DNA of 64,000 nucleotides from Aquilaria yunnanensis (taxonomy: Eukaryota > Streptophyta > Magnoliopsida > Malvales > Thymelaeaceae), in contig CM077596.1 in assembly GCA_039654915.1 (NCBI GenBank), positions 5,642,001 to 5,706,000 of the forward strand, written 5' to 3'. The position numbers were made by a program, and so were the translations under genes. Each line of letters begins with the position of its first letter. The first letter of the stretch is position 1. The notes below the pieces were generated by a model, which saw only the letters and a program-made list of their open reading frames with translations, was not told the origin of the DNA and did no database searches. This document shows positions 46,851 to 59,517 of the stretch, piece after piece.

Positions 46851-48964
46851 GTTCAAATATTGCAAAGGTATGCTTATGTCGATGATGAGTTTACATTTGT
46901 TATATTTATTTCCTTTATATTTAGTATATTTTAACGTGTTTTGAGCCTTAAAGATCTAATTTGAATATGTTTTATAGCTTAGAGTATATTTGGACCCAAC
47001 TGATTAAAAATGGATTTAATTTGTAATTTTACAAGTTTTATCGGTTGTATTCTTTTAGGATTTTAACAGATTAACGATGTTTTAGTAAAAAAATTATATC
47101 TTAAGCTAGAAAAATCAAAATTGAGTCATTCTTGAGTCATTGGAATTGGAAAGCTAACATTTGGAGCTACAAGTAATATGCAGACCATGAAAGCTAGTTC
47201 GCACATTTTGTGGGTCAAATTCAGCTTCAAAATCATGATTTACACGTAGCCATTGGTTCAAAAGCAATTTCAGTATTTGGGCTATAACTTGGGCTATATA
47301 CCTCCGTTTTGGGTGATTCAAGTGTCATTTTAAAGTCAAGAGAAAACTTTACAAATTCAAAAAGATGCTCGGGTTAAAATCCAACTAAATCAAGTCCAGA
47401 TGTTCATTGAAAGCTAAAGGCACATGAAAGTTGAAAATATCGGGGTTTATGATTTTGGGGTCCATGGATCTCTCTTTTCCTTGAAAAAAGTTGCTAAGAG
47501 ATATATAATTAAATAATTAGACCTCTTTAAATTTTTTAATGGACCCCCATAATTTTCATAATATCTATTGGAACACAATAAGGTGTCTCTTTTACCTTAT
47601 GAGAAATAAAAAATGAGTTAGCCTCTCATTTACGCTGGCAATTATCATAGTGGAAAAAATCCTATATTTGTCCTTTAACTTTCACACTTTTCCCTATCTA
47701 GGCCTTGAACTTTTTTTTCCACTTTTTTTTTTCTAATTCAAAGGAAAAATTGTGAAGCTAATTGGGCACAAGATAAAGTTAATAAGCTAAGTGGAAAGTA
47801 TATACAAGGGCTAAAAGAAGATTTTTATCTCTTACATTATATACAACTTGAATATCTCACTCATCTTCTACATAGTTTATATATTTTTCTAGTCACTCGA
47901 CCAACAACAAAAAAAAATATGTTAAAATAGAGCAATTTTTAAATTTCCTTCTAAAAAATATTTTTCACCATTACACTATAATAAATGCATATTTATAAGT
48001 TTAATTATTTAATATTAGAGTTTAATAGTTATATACGAACCCCCCTTTCATGAAAATCTTGGATTCGCCACTGTTATAAGTATGATCTAAGTGAGAGTTG
48101 TGAATTTATGGGGGCCAGAGCTGCGAAGCAGTAGCCAATCCATCATATTTTCATCATCTTTGCTCAGTATTATTTTGCTTGCATCTTGCATTATGCCATC
48201 TTAAGCTTTTATTCATATTAGAAGAGCTTTTCTGCTCAATTGTTGAGATTGTGAGACCTAGAATTTTGTTCTTAATCTAATTTCAATTCAAGTATCTATA
48301 TTTCTCTGTGTTAAATGTTTATCTGTGGCAATTATCTAGTTAGGCCTGTTAGATGTTTGTTAATGTGATTGCTACGCTTTTCCTCTTAATCCATAATTAT
48401 CTTGCAGGGTAGTCAAAGCAGTAGACTAGGCAAAGGAGAAATATAATGCAATTTAAACAATGTATATTGAGTGCTATTGTTAATTATCTTAATCTCTTGC
48501 TGAATTGTTAATGTTGTTATTGATTTATGTTTATGTTGCTTTTAACACTAATTGATTAATAACAAGATCTAATTATACTGTTGGGTTAGGGTTAGTGTGG
48601 TAAGGGAAAAATTATGATTATTATGTCATTTCTATATAATCTACAAGCTAAGTACTTGAATGAGAATTCAAATCTAAGAGTCTATGACCAATCCAATAAT
48701 TGTTCCTCAAGCTCTTTTGATCTGAAGTTTAATTAAAGTTTTATCAATTTAATTATTTTGTTGCTACTTTTACATTAGTTTTGTTGATTTCTAATTTTTG
48801 GCACACAACACCCCCTCCCAAAAAACTATTTTTTGTTGAATCTCTCGTTAAGGAGAAGTAGTTGTTACATTAGTCTCTAGGGTTCGACTCGGTCTCACTA
48901 TTGCTACAAAAAGTTGTGTAAAATTGGATTTAAGTTTTTATGGGCTATGACAACCATCAAAATT

Positions 48965-48982
48965 TGGTGTCGTTGCCAGGGA
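48965..48982 (+). other. Primer-binding site, tRNA-Asp type, with three transitions
   Basis: TGGTGTCGTTGCCAGGGA corresponds to the Athila-type site TGGCGCCGTTGCCGGGGA, with C to T or G to A at three positions. It marks the end of the 5' LTR just upstream. Confidence 0.8.
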
Positions 48983-49514
48983 CTAATAATCAATTGGTTC
49001 TTACTTAACCTTTTATTATTTTAATTCAAACAAAATTTTTTTCTGATTACTTTGCTTTAGGTAGAAACTTGATCTTAGTAGAATTAGAAATTTTTTGTTT
49101 GAATAGTGGTAGTGTAATTGACAAGTAAAGGAAAAACGCACAAAAATGATGTCAAACTTCCAGAGGCCATAACTTTTCACATTGTTATCAGAATTACTAT
49201 TATAATATGTCATTTTGAAAGTAATTCAGTGCTTTGTATGTATCTTCAAGGCTTAGTCCTCTATGACTGCATTTCATGGGCCAAAAACTGCTATTTTTCA
49301 AGGTATCTAGGAGTTCAAAGTTCTGTTTGAAAATTGTTCCCCTACCCAAATTCCGTTTTACTTGCTATTTTGTTTTAGGTTTCTTTTAGTTTTTAGTTCT
49401 AAAGGATTTAGTTCTTTTTTTTTTTACTTTAGATTTTTCCTAATTTATTTTTCATGGTTTATTAGAGTCTTTTTATTGTTTATACTTGCTACTTGATGTT
49501 CTAACCAGGGTGAT

Positions 49515-50597
49515 TTGAAGTTTGATTCAAAGATAAACAGAACTTTTAATAAATTAAGAATGAAAAGAGAAGCCTACAACATAATATATAGATTCTACAC
49601 TATGCTTTTAAACTCTAATTCCAGTGAGCCTAAAGTTGTAGAGGACAAAGTGATAGCTATCCAACAGAATCAAAATCAAACATTGATGCAGTTTGTCTCC
49701 CTTATATTGAAGCAACAACCCTTATGCATTACTTTTCTAGCTTTAGATGAGAATGTTGTTTTTGGGCTTAAATTTGGACTAATACATCTTCTACCTTCTT
49801 TTCATGGCCTTGCAAGGGAAAATGCTCATAAACATTTTGAGGAGTTCCATGTAGTGTGCACTATCATGAAACCTACTAGGGTCACAAAGGAGAAAATCAA
49901 GTTGAGAACCTTCCCATTTTCAATGAAAGATTTAGCAAAAGAATAGTTGTATTATTTACTTTATTGGAGTGTCAACATATGGAATGAGATAAAACAGTTG
50001 TTCCAGGAGAAGTATTTCCCAACTTCAAGGGCAGCCAACATAAGGAAGGAGATATGTGGCATAAGACAATACCATGAGGAGACCTTATATGAGTAATGAG
50101 AGTTGTTTAAGAAGCTATGAGTGAGTTGCCCCCATTGTAAAATTAGTGAGCAACTGTTGATTCAATATTTCTATGAGAGCCTTTTATCTACTGATAGGAG
50201 CATGATTGATGCTGTTAGTGGAAGTGCTTTGGTGGACAAAACTCCTGAAGCCTTCAGAAATCTAATTGCAACCATGGTAGCAAATTCCCAACAATTTGGT
50301 TATGGGCTTGATTTCCCATTTAAGCATGTTAATGAGGTAAATATTTCATCCCTTGAACAACAAGTTACTAGTTTTATGTCTTTTGTTCGTTAAATGGCTA
50401 TAGGTAATATGCAAATGGCAAAGGCTTGTGGAATTTGTTCAGTTGTAGGGCATCCAATGGATATGAGCCCAACTTTTCAAGAGGAACCCATAAAACAAGC
50501 TAATGCTATTGGAGGGTTTCCAACCCAAGCACAAAGAAGATATCTATATGTAAATACTTACAATCCCGGTTGGCGAGATCATCCAAAATTGAGTTAA
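49515..50597 (+). pseudogene. Degenerate Athila gag
   Basis: Broken capsid frame in pieces 49515-49946, 50121-50393 and 50394-50597. Recognisable blocks are KFGLIHLLPSFHGLARENAH, then CGICSVVGHPMDMSPTFQEE (a zinc-knuckle-like region in which one usual Cys is Ser) and NTYNPGWRDHPKLS. The last block is typical of Athila gag. Confidence 0.82.
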
Positions 50598-50599
50598 GG

Positions 50600-52200
50600 G
50601 GCCTAATAAAATTGATACCAGCCTTCATTCCAACTTAAACAACAATAATCAGTTCAACCTTCAAGCTCAAGTATGTCTTTAAATGAAATTGTTAAGGCCT
50701 TGGCAGCTAATACTCAATAGTTTCAATAGGATACAAGAGCCTTTATTCAAAATTTGGAAAAACAAATGAGACAGATGACAACTGCAATTAGCAGACTTGA
50801 GGCATAAGCTTTCTATAGACTTTTTTCACAACCACCAGTGAACACAAGAGAGAATGCCAATGTAATAATATTAAGAAGTAGGAGGGAAGTTCATAATCCT
50901 AAATTTGTAGAGAAAGAGAAATTCAGCAAGAAAAAATGGAATGAAGCAAAAATTGAAAATTCCAAAGAAGTTACTCAAGTAAATCCTTAGCCTGAAGTAA
51001 ATAAAAATTTTGCTAATATAAGTCTTCCTTTTTCTAGCAAATTCGTGAAATCAGAGAATGAATAAGATGATAGAATGATTATGGACACTTTTAGAAAGTT
51101 GAGGTGAACATACCCTTGTTGGAAGTCATCAACCAAGTTCCTTGGTATCCAAAGTTTCTAAAGGATATGTGTACAACAATTAGGAGGATGTGACGTAATG
51201 AAAAAGCCAGGGTAAGTGAAAATGTATCAATTGCACTAAAAAAAAAATTACCTCCAAAATGCAAGAATCCAGGTACATTCAATGTTCCATGCATAATAGG
51301 CAAAACCAAATTTGAAATAGCAATGTTGGATTTAGGTGCTTTAATTAATGTTATGCCTTTATTTGTTTATAGATCTTTAAATTTTGGTAACTTGAAAGAA
51401 ACTGGAGTGATTATTCAATTGGCTGATCGTTTGAATGTGTATACTAAAAGTATTGTTGAAGATGTTTTAGTGCAAATCAATGAGCTAATATTTCCAATAG
51501 ATTTATACATTTTAAACATGACAAATGATGGTTTTTCCAATCCCACTCCTTTACTGCTAGGAAAACCATTCATGAAAACAGCAATGACTAAGTAGATGTT
51601 CGTGATGGCACTCTAGCCATGGAATTTGATGGAGAAATAGTGAAATTTAATATTTTTAATTCCATGAGGTATCTAGTAGATGAAACCTCTTTATACATAT
51701 ATGTGTATATCTATTGATGTTCTAGATGATTTAGCACAGGATGTTCTTCCATTACATCATGGTAATAAGTTACAGATTAAAATCAATCAAGGATTGTGCA
51801 AAAAGAAATTGCTGGAAAATTCATACGTAGGTTTGAGAAAAGAATTGGAGGAAGCAGTCATGAGTTTAGAGCCATAAGAAATTCTACTAAGAATATATGA
51901 AAACAAGAGAATTGATCTACCTATTTTTGACAAAGAGTTGTTGCCTTCTATGTGTAGGCTCTTAAATTGGACATAAAGCCTCTTCCAAATCACTTAAAAT
52001 ATGTATTTTTGGAAGATGGAGGGACGTTACTAGTAATCATTGCAAACAATTTAACGGCAATTCAAAAGAAGCAATTGATTAGAGTGCTTCGAGAGAACAA
52101 AATGGCAATTAGGTGGACTATTGCTGATACCAAGGGAATAAGTCCTATCATGTACATGTATCATATTTTGCTAAAAGATAAAATAGAATAAAAAAAAGAA
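50600..52200 (+). pseudogene. Degenerate Athila protease region
   Basis: Retropepsin-like stretch at 51323-51595. The active-site area reads MLDLGALINVMPLFVYRSL (family D-x-G-A/S), followed by LLLGKPFMKTA. Upstream, KKLPPKCKNPGTFNVPCIIG fits the known linker before the protease. Stops and frame changes lie on both sides. Confidence 0.8.
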
Positions 52201-53530
52201 CTATAGAGGAGATTGAATCCAGCGATGATGGAAGTGGTTAAGAAAGAAATTCTGAAATTATTAGATGTGGGAGTAGTTTATCCAATTTTAGATAGCCAGT
52301 GGTTGAGCCTAGTTCAGGTGGTGCCAAAGAAATGTAGAATGACAGTGGTTCAAAATCACAATAATGAATTGGTGCCTATAAGAGTACTGAATGGATGGTG
52401 GCCATGCATTGACTAGGGCAAATTAAATGCTCTCATTAGAAAAGATCAGTTTCCATTGCCTTTCATTGACCAAATGCTTGAAAGATTGGCTGGAAAATCT
52501 CATTATTGTTTTCTAGATGGTTTTTAGGTTATAATCAGATTGTGATTGCACCAGAAAATCAAGAAAAGACAACCTTCACATGTCCCTTTAGAGCCTATGC
52601 TTTCAGAAGAATGCTTTTCTGGTTGTGCAATGCATCAACCACCTTTCATAGGTGCACGATCAGTATCTTTTCTTACTTGATTGAGAAATGCATTAAGGTA
52701 TTCATGGATGATTTTACTATTTATGAGGATTTATTTGATGCATGTTTAGAAAATCAAACTAAAGTCTTAGAACATTGTATTGAGACTAATGTTGTGTTGA
52801 ATTTTAAAGAATATCATCTAAAGGATGAGAAAAAAGTTGTTTTAGGCCATGTAGCCTCACACAAAGAAATTACGATAGATAAAGCAAAAATAGATTTGAT
52901 TTTGAGCTTACCAAACTTGTCAAATGTATAGGAAGTTCATTCTTTCCTTAGACATGAAGGTTTTTATCATAGATTTCTCGGAAAATTTTCCAAGATTGCC
53001 TTCTTGATGTCAAAGCTGCTGCAAAAAAATGTATCATTTGATTTTAATTCTAATTACAAAGAGGCTTTTGGCAAATTAAAATTAACACTTACTTCTACCC
53101 TCACAGTTCAACCTCTTAATTAGAACTTGTCATTTGAGATTATGTGTGATGTAAGCAATTTTTCTGTAGGAGCAGTTCTGGGATAAATAGTTGACAAATT
53201 GGCCTATGTGATATATTATGCATCAAGAACTCTCAATTCAACCCAGGTGCAATTACACAACCACAGAAAATCAGCTTTTAGCTATTGTTTTTGCCTTAGA
53301 AAAATTTTCATCTTATTTACTTAGGTCTAAAGTAATGTATTTTCTGATCATTCAGCTTTGAAGTATTTTCTGTCTAAGAAAGAGGTAAAACCAGGGTTAA
53401 TAAGATGGATTCTACTACAACAAGAATTTGATTTGGAAATAAGAGATAAGAAAAGTGCTAAAAACTTAGCTGCTAATCATTTGAGTAGGCTGGTAAAAAA
53501 GGAGAGCTTTGAGCCTTTGCATTAATTTTT
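52201..53530 (+). pseudogene. Degenerate Athila reverse transcriptase and RNase H
   Basis: Reverse transcriptase starts NPAMMEVVKKEILKLLDVGV at 52213 and includes VLNGWWPCID then a stop (52414-52416). It resumes in the 52506-52931 frame with catalytic MDDF at 52704-52715 (family xxDD). RNase H pieces follow in shifting frames, with LIRWILLQQEFDLEIRDKK near 53398-53455. No intact enzyme is possible. Confidence 0.83.
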
Positions 53531-54190
53531 CCTAGATGAACAATTGTTTGCTGTACAAGGTAGGGTTCCTTGGTATGCAGATTTGGTGAACTATTTAGTT
53601 GCAAAGATTTTTCCAGCTAAATTCAATAAAGCTAAAAAAGATAAGTTGAAAAGTGATGTGAAATATTATATTTAGGATCATCCTTATTTGTGGAAATGTT
53701 GTTCTGATCAAATTATTAGAAAATGTGTCCCTGATGATGAAATTCAATCTGTGCTCGTTCTTTGTCATGCTTATGTTGTGGGGGACATTTTGGTCCTAAG
53801 AAAATGACGAATAAAATGTTAGGTAGTGGTTTTTTCCAGCCTACTTTATTTCATAATGCTTATGTTTTTTTTTTTATAAAAAAGTGTGAAAAATGCAAAA
53901 GAACATGAACTATAACTCGCATGAATGAGATGCTTCAAACGCCAATACTTATATGTGAAATTTTTTATATCTGGGGCATTGGTTTTATGAGTCTATTTCC
54001 TTCTTTTTGTGGTTTTATTTATATTTTGCTTGTTGTTGATTATGTTTCAAAATGGGTGGAAGCTAAAGTCACCATGACTGATGATTCTAAAGCTATTGCA
54101 AGTTTTGTCATGGCTAATATTTTTTCTAGCTATGGATTTCCAAGAACTTTGATGATTTGTTGCTTGTTGTCCAAGGAATCTAAGTTCTAA
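53530..54190 (+). pseudogene. Truncated Athila integrase
   Basis: The zinc-binding tail KCEKCKRT lies near 53885. The core continues with WGIGFMSLFPSFCGFIYILL and VDYVSKWVEAKVTMTDDSKA at 53921-54190. Similarity stops after YGFPRTLMI. The second catalytic Asp region and everything beyond are missing. Confidence 0.8.
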
Positions 54191-54359
54191 AGAGTATCCA
54201 AATGTATGCTTCACCAACTCGATCCAAGAAAAGAGAAATTGAATTAGGAAGGAAAAAGGGAAGATAGAAATAGAATCAAAGATGAGAAAAAGAATTGCAG
54301 AAGGGAAGTTAGAAGAAAACTAATTGGCAGAGAAAAACTTGGGGCACAAATGTATCCAT

Positions 54360-54760
54360 TACTAAAAAAAAGCTAATTTCCAACGGCCATTTCCAATGGG
54401 CTTTCAGTTGGAAAATTTGGATTTCTAACGCAAAGCCATTTGAAACTAGCGAGTTAGTAGATCACACATTGGAAAAGAAATTTCCAACGGCTAAAAGAAT
54501 TACCCATTGATATTTCCAATGGCCTAGCCATTGGAATATGAGTCATTAAAATTTACAACAGCCTAACTTAGAAAACAATTTTTAATGGTTGATGGGTTTT
54601 CCAATGGCCTGACTATTGGAAATAGGCCAACAGCTCAAGCCGTTGGAAAATCATCATCAACTGAAGCCAGTGGAAATTTTGAATGGCCTAGCTATTGGAA
54701 ACTCTTTAAAATAATAGAAAATTTTAAATAACTCTACAAAATATATTTTATATATTATTG
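54360..54760. repeat. CACTA-like end with TTCCAATGGC subterminal repeats
   Basis: Starts TACTAAAAAAAAGC, one transition from a CACTA terminus. It is then packed with direct and inverted copies of TTTCCAATGGCCTAGCCATT-like palindromes (for example at 54513-54537 and 54599-54622). Dense subterminal TTCCRAYGGC motifs are typical of En/Spm (CACTA) ends. No opposite end or transposase was found. Confidence 0.5.
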
Positions 54761-56870
54761 GAATTATATGTTTACTAAAACTTATTTTCTATTTTATATT
54801 TACAAAAATTAAATTTTTACTGAAATTCACAAAAAATATATTCATAATCTTAAATTCAAAAAAATCTAAAAATATTAATATACTTAAATTTAAAATATTC
54901 ACAAATTCATCCTAAATTCATTATATTCTTGAATTCAAAAATAAAAAATATTCACAAAAATCACAAGTTCAAAATATTCAAAAAATTCATCCCTGATTCA
55001 CAAATATTCACCAAAAATTCACATAAAAAATTCAAAAATCACAACATAAATTCACAAATTCATTAAAAATTTTAAAAATTCATCAGAAATTCAAAATAGA
55101 TATAGCAATTTTTTGTCCAACAATATTCATTAGATCTACACAAAACAAAACTTTAAAAAAGCAAATCTGAATTAAAGAGATGAAGGATGTTGGTTGGCCG
55201 GCGATAGGACGAGAAGGCGAGTAGGTGGACAAATGCCCTATGGCAGGGAATGTAGCAGGAGCAAAGAATCGCAAAATCAAAGCCCTTGGACCCCTATTTG
55301 CCTGGGCATTTTCATGGCCAAGGTGACTCAGGTCGAGATCTATTTGCCTTGGTTGATGCAGGTGTGGCAATCGGTCCTCTTGCTGGTGAAAAATGAGGGA
55401 GAGTGAATGGCAGGCGATGAGTGAGGACATTGATTGGCGAGACGCGAAAAGACCAAGGTGGACCAAGGCAAACGACCAAGGGCTTGGAATGACGAGGGAC
55501 GACAAAGGGATGGTTAGAGAGACGAGAAAGATGAGAGATTTCGGTTGGTAACGGAGGTGAGAGACAGAGAGGGCTAGGGTTCAGTTGAGAGATGAGAGAG
55601 GTGAAGGAGGTAAGAGATAGAGAGCGCTTATGATTCATATATAGGCTGGGTTATCACATGTATCTATGGGCTAGGGTTAGTTGGTATTAAGCTCAAATTC
55701 AATAAAAAAGGTATGTCCTAACTCTAATAAAACAATGAAGCCAGCTCATACATACATACATACATACACACACACACAGATTAATAATAATAATATTATT
55801 ATATGACATATATATGTGTGTGTGTGTGTGTGTTTGTGTATGACATATATGTGTGTGATGTAAATATAAATATATGTAATATTATTATTATTATTATTTA
55901 TAAAAAAATATTTTCAAAATACTACTTTACTTTATAAAATTGATAGAAACTTTAGAGACTCGAATATCCCTCAAAATAATAGAATTTTGACCTGAAAAAT
56001 GTTGTCATAAAGCTCTTATGACACCTTGTAGAGCGCAAAATTTCCTTCAAAATAACATATTATAATAGTCATTCTGACAACCGTAGCAAAAGTTATGTCT
56101 TCAGTAAGTTGGGGTTTGCGCAAGACCTATTTTTGAGATTTCTTCTCCAGTTTTGCCTGCTCAACTCACTCTATGAACTCTTCCACAACCCACTCCATGA
56201 ACTCATCCACTAGATGCCCCATGTCAAATATATTTTTTTTTACTTGGTTTCTAATTTATTATTTAAATTTCAATATAGGCTACCTTTTTTCTGATTTAAA
56301 TCCAATTAATAGAAACTTGGTATGAAAATATGATATAGATATTATAATATGTGTAAAAATATAATATGTTCATATATATATATATAAGTGTATTATGATA
56401 TATTATATAAGTGCATATAAATATAAATATCAATGTAATATATATATATATATAAATTACTAGTTTGGCTGCTTTGAGATGATAAAAATAAGGTGGTTAA
56501 TGGGGAACCTTCCAAGCATCCTTAAAGAAATGGCTTGGTTAATCAGAGACCACATAAATGTTATCTAGTCGGCAGGGGTTCACTGATTAAGGTTAATATT
56601 GATACAGCAGTTAGTACTCTAAAGCCTAGGATTAGGTATACCTAGTCAGGCCTCTCAAGCTTCGCTCATAGCCTTGCCACCCATCCACAAGCATGGCTTG
56701 GGTGATGCTTTCTTTATGGAAAGCTGTTTGGGAGGTCTTTGAAGTTGTTGCAGGGACCTAAGCATAGTGGTGGAATTTGGTTATTTTTATATTTGTATAT
56801 TTATTTATTATTTATTGAAAAATTATTACTGACCGTTTGATTGTTCCAAGTTAGATGATGTCGGATTTAA
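54761..56870. other. AT-rich and microsatellite DNA, no recognised gene
   Basis: 54761-55080 is AT-rich with repeated AAAATTCACAAA words. 55083-55640 is more GC-rich with minus-strand open frames (55083-55505, 55312-55638) of no recognisable family, perhaps the interior of the CACTA-like element. Microsatellites fill 55745-55905 (CATA, CA, GT and ATT runs) and about 56370-56455 (AT runs). 56460-56870 shows nothing recognisable. Confidence 0.5.
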
Positions 56871-56951
56871 AATTTTAGGTAGGAATTTCAGTTCGACATT
56901 GTAAAGGGATGATTTTAGGGAGTTTTACCTTGGTGGGCTAGGAGCAAGACT

Positions 56952-57406
56952 TGTTGGATTTTCCAACTGACTCGGTAAACCCAGAAGGCCAAAAAATAGT
57001 ATTTAACCAAAGATAACTGTTACACTTTTCTCTACCATTGATCTAAAGACAAATGACGCAATCCTATGAGTCTGATTTCCCTATAAATAGCCTTTACTTT
57101 CCTTGTGGAGAGGAGACCATTTTTACAATCATTGCACCTAAGAGCTTTCATACTATTTCATTTCTCCCTTACACTTTTACTTGCTTCTACCAGACTTTTT
57201 ATTTGAAATAAGTTAATACTTTGTTTTGCCTGACATTTTCTTTTGTCCTAGGCTATTATTTCTTATTTCACCTAAGATCTTTTCTCCTGCTAGTTCCCCT
57301 GAGTTTGTCAGGTTGCTTGCTCCTTATCTTTGTCGGCCTCTAATCATCCTTTTTCCTCTTTGTGTGTAATATTTTTGCCCTCTTCCACAAATAACCGTTA
57401 CTCACA
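56952..57406 (+). repeat. Probable 5' LTR of a Tat-like gypsy element
   Basis: Ends CTCACA three bases before a primer-site-like TGGCGACTCCACTAGAGA (57410-57427). It carries a TATA box (CTATAAATAG, 57081-57090) at a plausible place. The start at TGTTGGATTT is chosen only because LTRs begin TG; no second LTR is available to check it. Confidence 0.5.
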
Positions 57407-57654
57407 TTTTGGCGACTCCACTAGAGAGGGCATGATTGCATATAAGGGAAATCATGTCAGGCGGCAACGATGAAAACAACACTACTAACTTGGGGCCGTT
57501 TTCTATTGTTGATGTTCCGCCATACATGGCTCAGTTATTGTAAATGTTTCAGGCATCATAAGAGCATATGTTGAATACTATAAAAGAGAGCAATTAAGTG
57601 GTTATCAATGCATTGGCCAATCTATCACAGCCACAAATTGGGGCACCAAGATAA

Positions 57655-58624
57655 ATGCCACAAGTTAATCCACCCTTGCCATCGGCAAATTCAACAGTCA
57701 CTGTAAGTGATTCTATCATCTTTATTATTATTTCTGAAAGCTTACCTATTATTACTATACCAGTCTTACGACCAATAAATACTGGAATTACAAGTTCAAC
57801 TCCTAGCACTGGAGGTTTTATGCCTGGCACAAGATCACAGGTTTTGCTGATGACTAATCAGTTCCCACCACTGCCCATATCTCCTTATTTAACTCATGAG
57901 GAGTTACTTCAGTTACTGGAACAATGGCAAGACCATGCATTTTATTCTGAGATGGAGATCAAGGTTCCATATCCACCATGTGTTGCTGAGAAGCCATACC
58001 TGAGAAATTATTCTAGTCCGAGTTTTCCCTTATTCAATGGCAAGGTGGGCAATGCTAAGGAGCATGTGATGCGCTTGTCGAGATGTGTCTTATATACAAC
58101 ATGGATGATGATTTGAAATTAAAGGAGTTCTCTAAGTCTTTGTCTGAGAAGGCTTACACTTGGTATGCTAACCTCACTCCAAGTTGAGTGGAAACTTGGG
58201 GACACATGTGCAAGCTATTCACAAACAAATTCTTTTCAACTCAGGGGAAGGTTACTTTGGTGGACCTTGGCCTAGAGCACCAATAAGGATTCTTTTTGTT
58301 TATGTACAATGATTCCATTAAAGGTTTCTTGATTGTCAAGAATCTTATGACGAATGAGAGCTTGTGAAAGTTTGCATCTCAGATATGCTCATTGAATATA
58401 TAATTCATCTTGAAAATTTACAATTGTCTTCTTTCACTACCTTAGTAGAAGCTACTTGGCAAAATCGAAATTCTCTTCCGATAAAAAAGGATGGTATAGG
58501 TAGTTACTCAAAGTGCCCATCTGTGAATGTTGTTATACAAAGAGGACAAAATGGAGGTGGAAAGAGATTTAAAAAAGGGCTTCATAAAAATTTTGCATAC
58601 TTCTACCTTTTCCTTATCCCATGA
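57655..58624 (+). pseudogene. Degenerate gag of the Tat-like element
   Basis: The open piece 57655-58116 ends with the hallmark KVPYPPCVAEKPYLRNY, then FPLFNGKVGNAKEHVMR. The next piece, after a frame break, reads EFSKSLSEKAYTWYANLTPS followed by a stop. This order is standard for the retrotransposon gag domain of Tat and related gypsy elements. Further pieces run to 58624. It cannot form a capsid. Confidence 0.8.
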
Positions 58625-58769
58625 ATAAAGTTCATGCCTTACTGGATGAGTGGATCAAAGATGAAGTGATCTGTCTACGTTAAGTGCCAAAGTTGCCAAT
58701 GAATGAAGACAAAGTTAATCCAAAATATGACAGATATCATCGCCAAGTTTGTCATCCAACCTCTAAGAG

Positions 58770-59512
58770 TTAGAATTTGCGGCACTTATTCACAATAAGC
58801 TTGGCAAAAATGAGGTTGTCTTCGAAGGTGAAAAAGTTCATGAAAATCCTTTGCTTGCTCATAATGCGAAGCAAAGCCAAGTTAATGCTATTGTTGGCCA
58901 TATTCATGTTATTATTCATTCTTTGTCTAATGAAGAAAATTTTTCTCGATTGCCTCTAACATCACCAAAGGAGCAAGATGGGCAATATGATAAGATCTCT
59001 ATTTATAATATTACACATTTTGTCATGCGTACTATAACCTTAAAAAATTTCTTTGATCTAGTTGGCTTTGATTCTGAGGCCAAACAAGTTGCTATTATTG
59101 CTATCTTTCATATTTTTATGTGAAAGTATGGGATTTCTCATTTAAATAACATAGCCCACCAGTGAATCATTTTTTCTGATGAAGATTATTGTGTGGAGAA
59201 CCGTGATCACAACAGGTCTTTATATGTGAAGTCTTATCTGAATGATTATCTAGTTAGGAGAACTATGTTGGATCAGTGTACTTCTATCAATGTCATACCA
59301 TTATCTACCTTCAAAGTAGTAAATAGAGACATTCATTGCCTTGTTAAGTAGCCCACTGTTGAAGAATTCAATAAACAAGCTGTGCCCCTGGTGGGCTATG
59401 TGATTGCTGAGTTGAAAGTGGGACTAGTGTGAGGCCTAGTCCATTTCTATATTATGGATTTGCCTGCTAGTTATCACCTCTTATTAGGCAGAAAATAGAT
59501 GTATACTTATCA
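58770..59512 (+). pseudogene. Degenerate protease region of the Tat-like element, 5' part
   Basis: Pieces include HNRSLYVKSYLNDYLVRRTM followed by LDQCTSINVIPLSTFK (the usual protease active site is D-x-G-S-S-x-N-(x)-P, here with the Gly lost). Downstream is LPASYHLLLGRK. The reading is cut at 59517 by the inserted LTR. Confidence 0.75.
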
Positions 59513-59517
59513 TATTA

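Larger units (their letters stand above)
46850..54190 (+). mobile_element. 3'-truncated Athila-type Ty3/gypsy retrotransposon
   Basis: A candidate 5' LTR (about 46850-48955) is followed by a tRNA-Asp-type primer site, then gag, protease, reverse transcriptase, RNase H and the first part of integrase, all on the plus strand and all broken. Sequence stops resembling integrase near 54160-54190; the rest of pol, any env-like region and the 3' LTR are absent. The 5' LTR start is a guess because there is no partner to align. Another repeat may interrupt the LTR at about 47500-48078, ending GGATTCGCCACTG. Confidence 0.72.
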
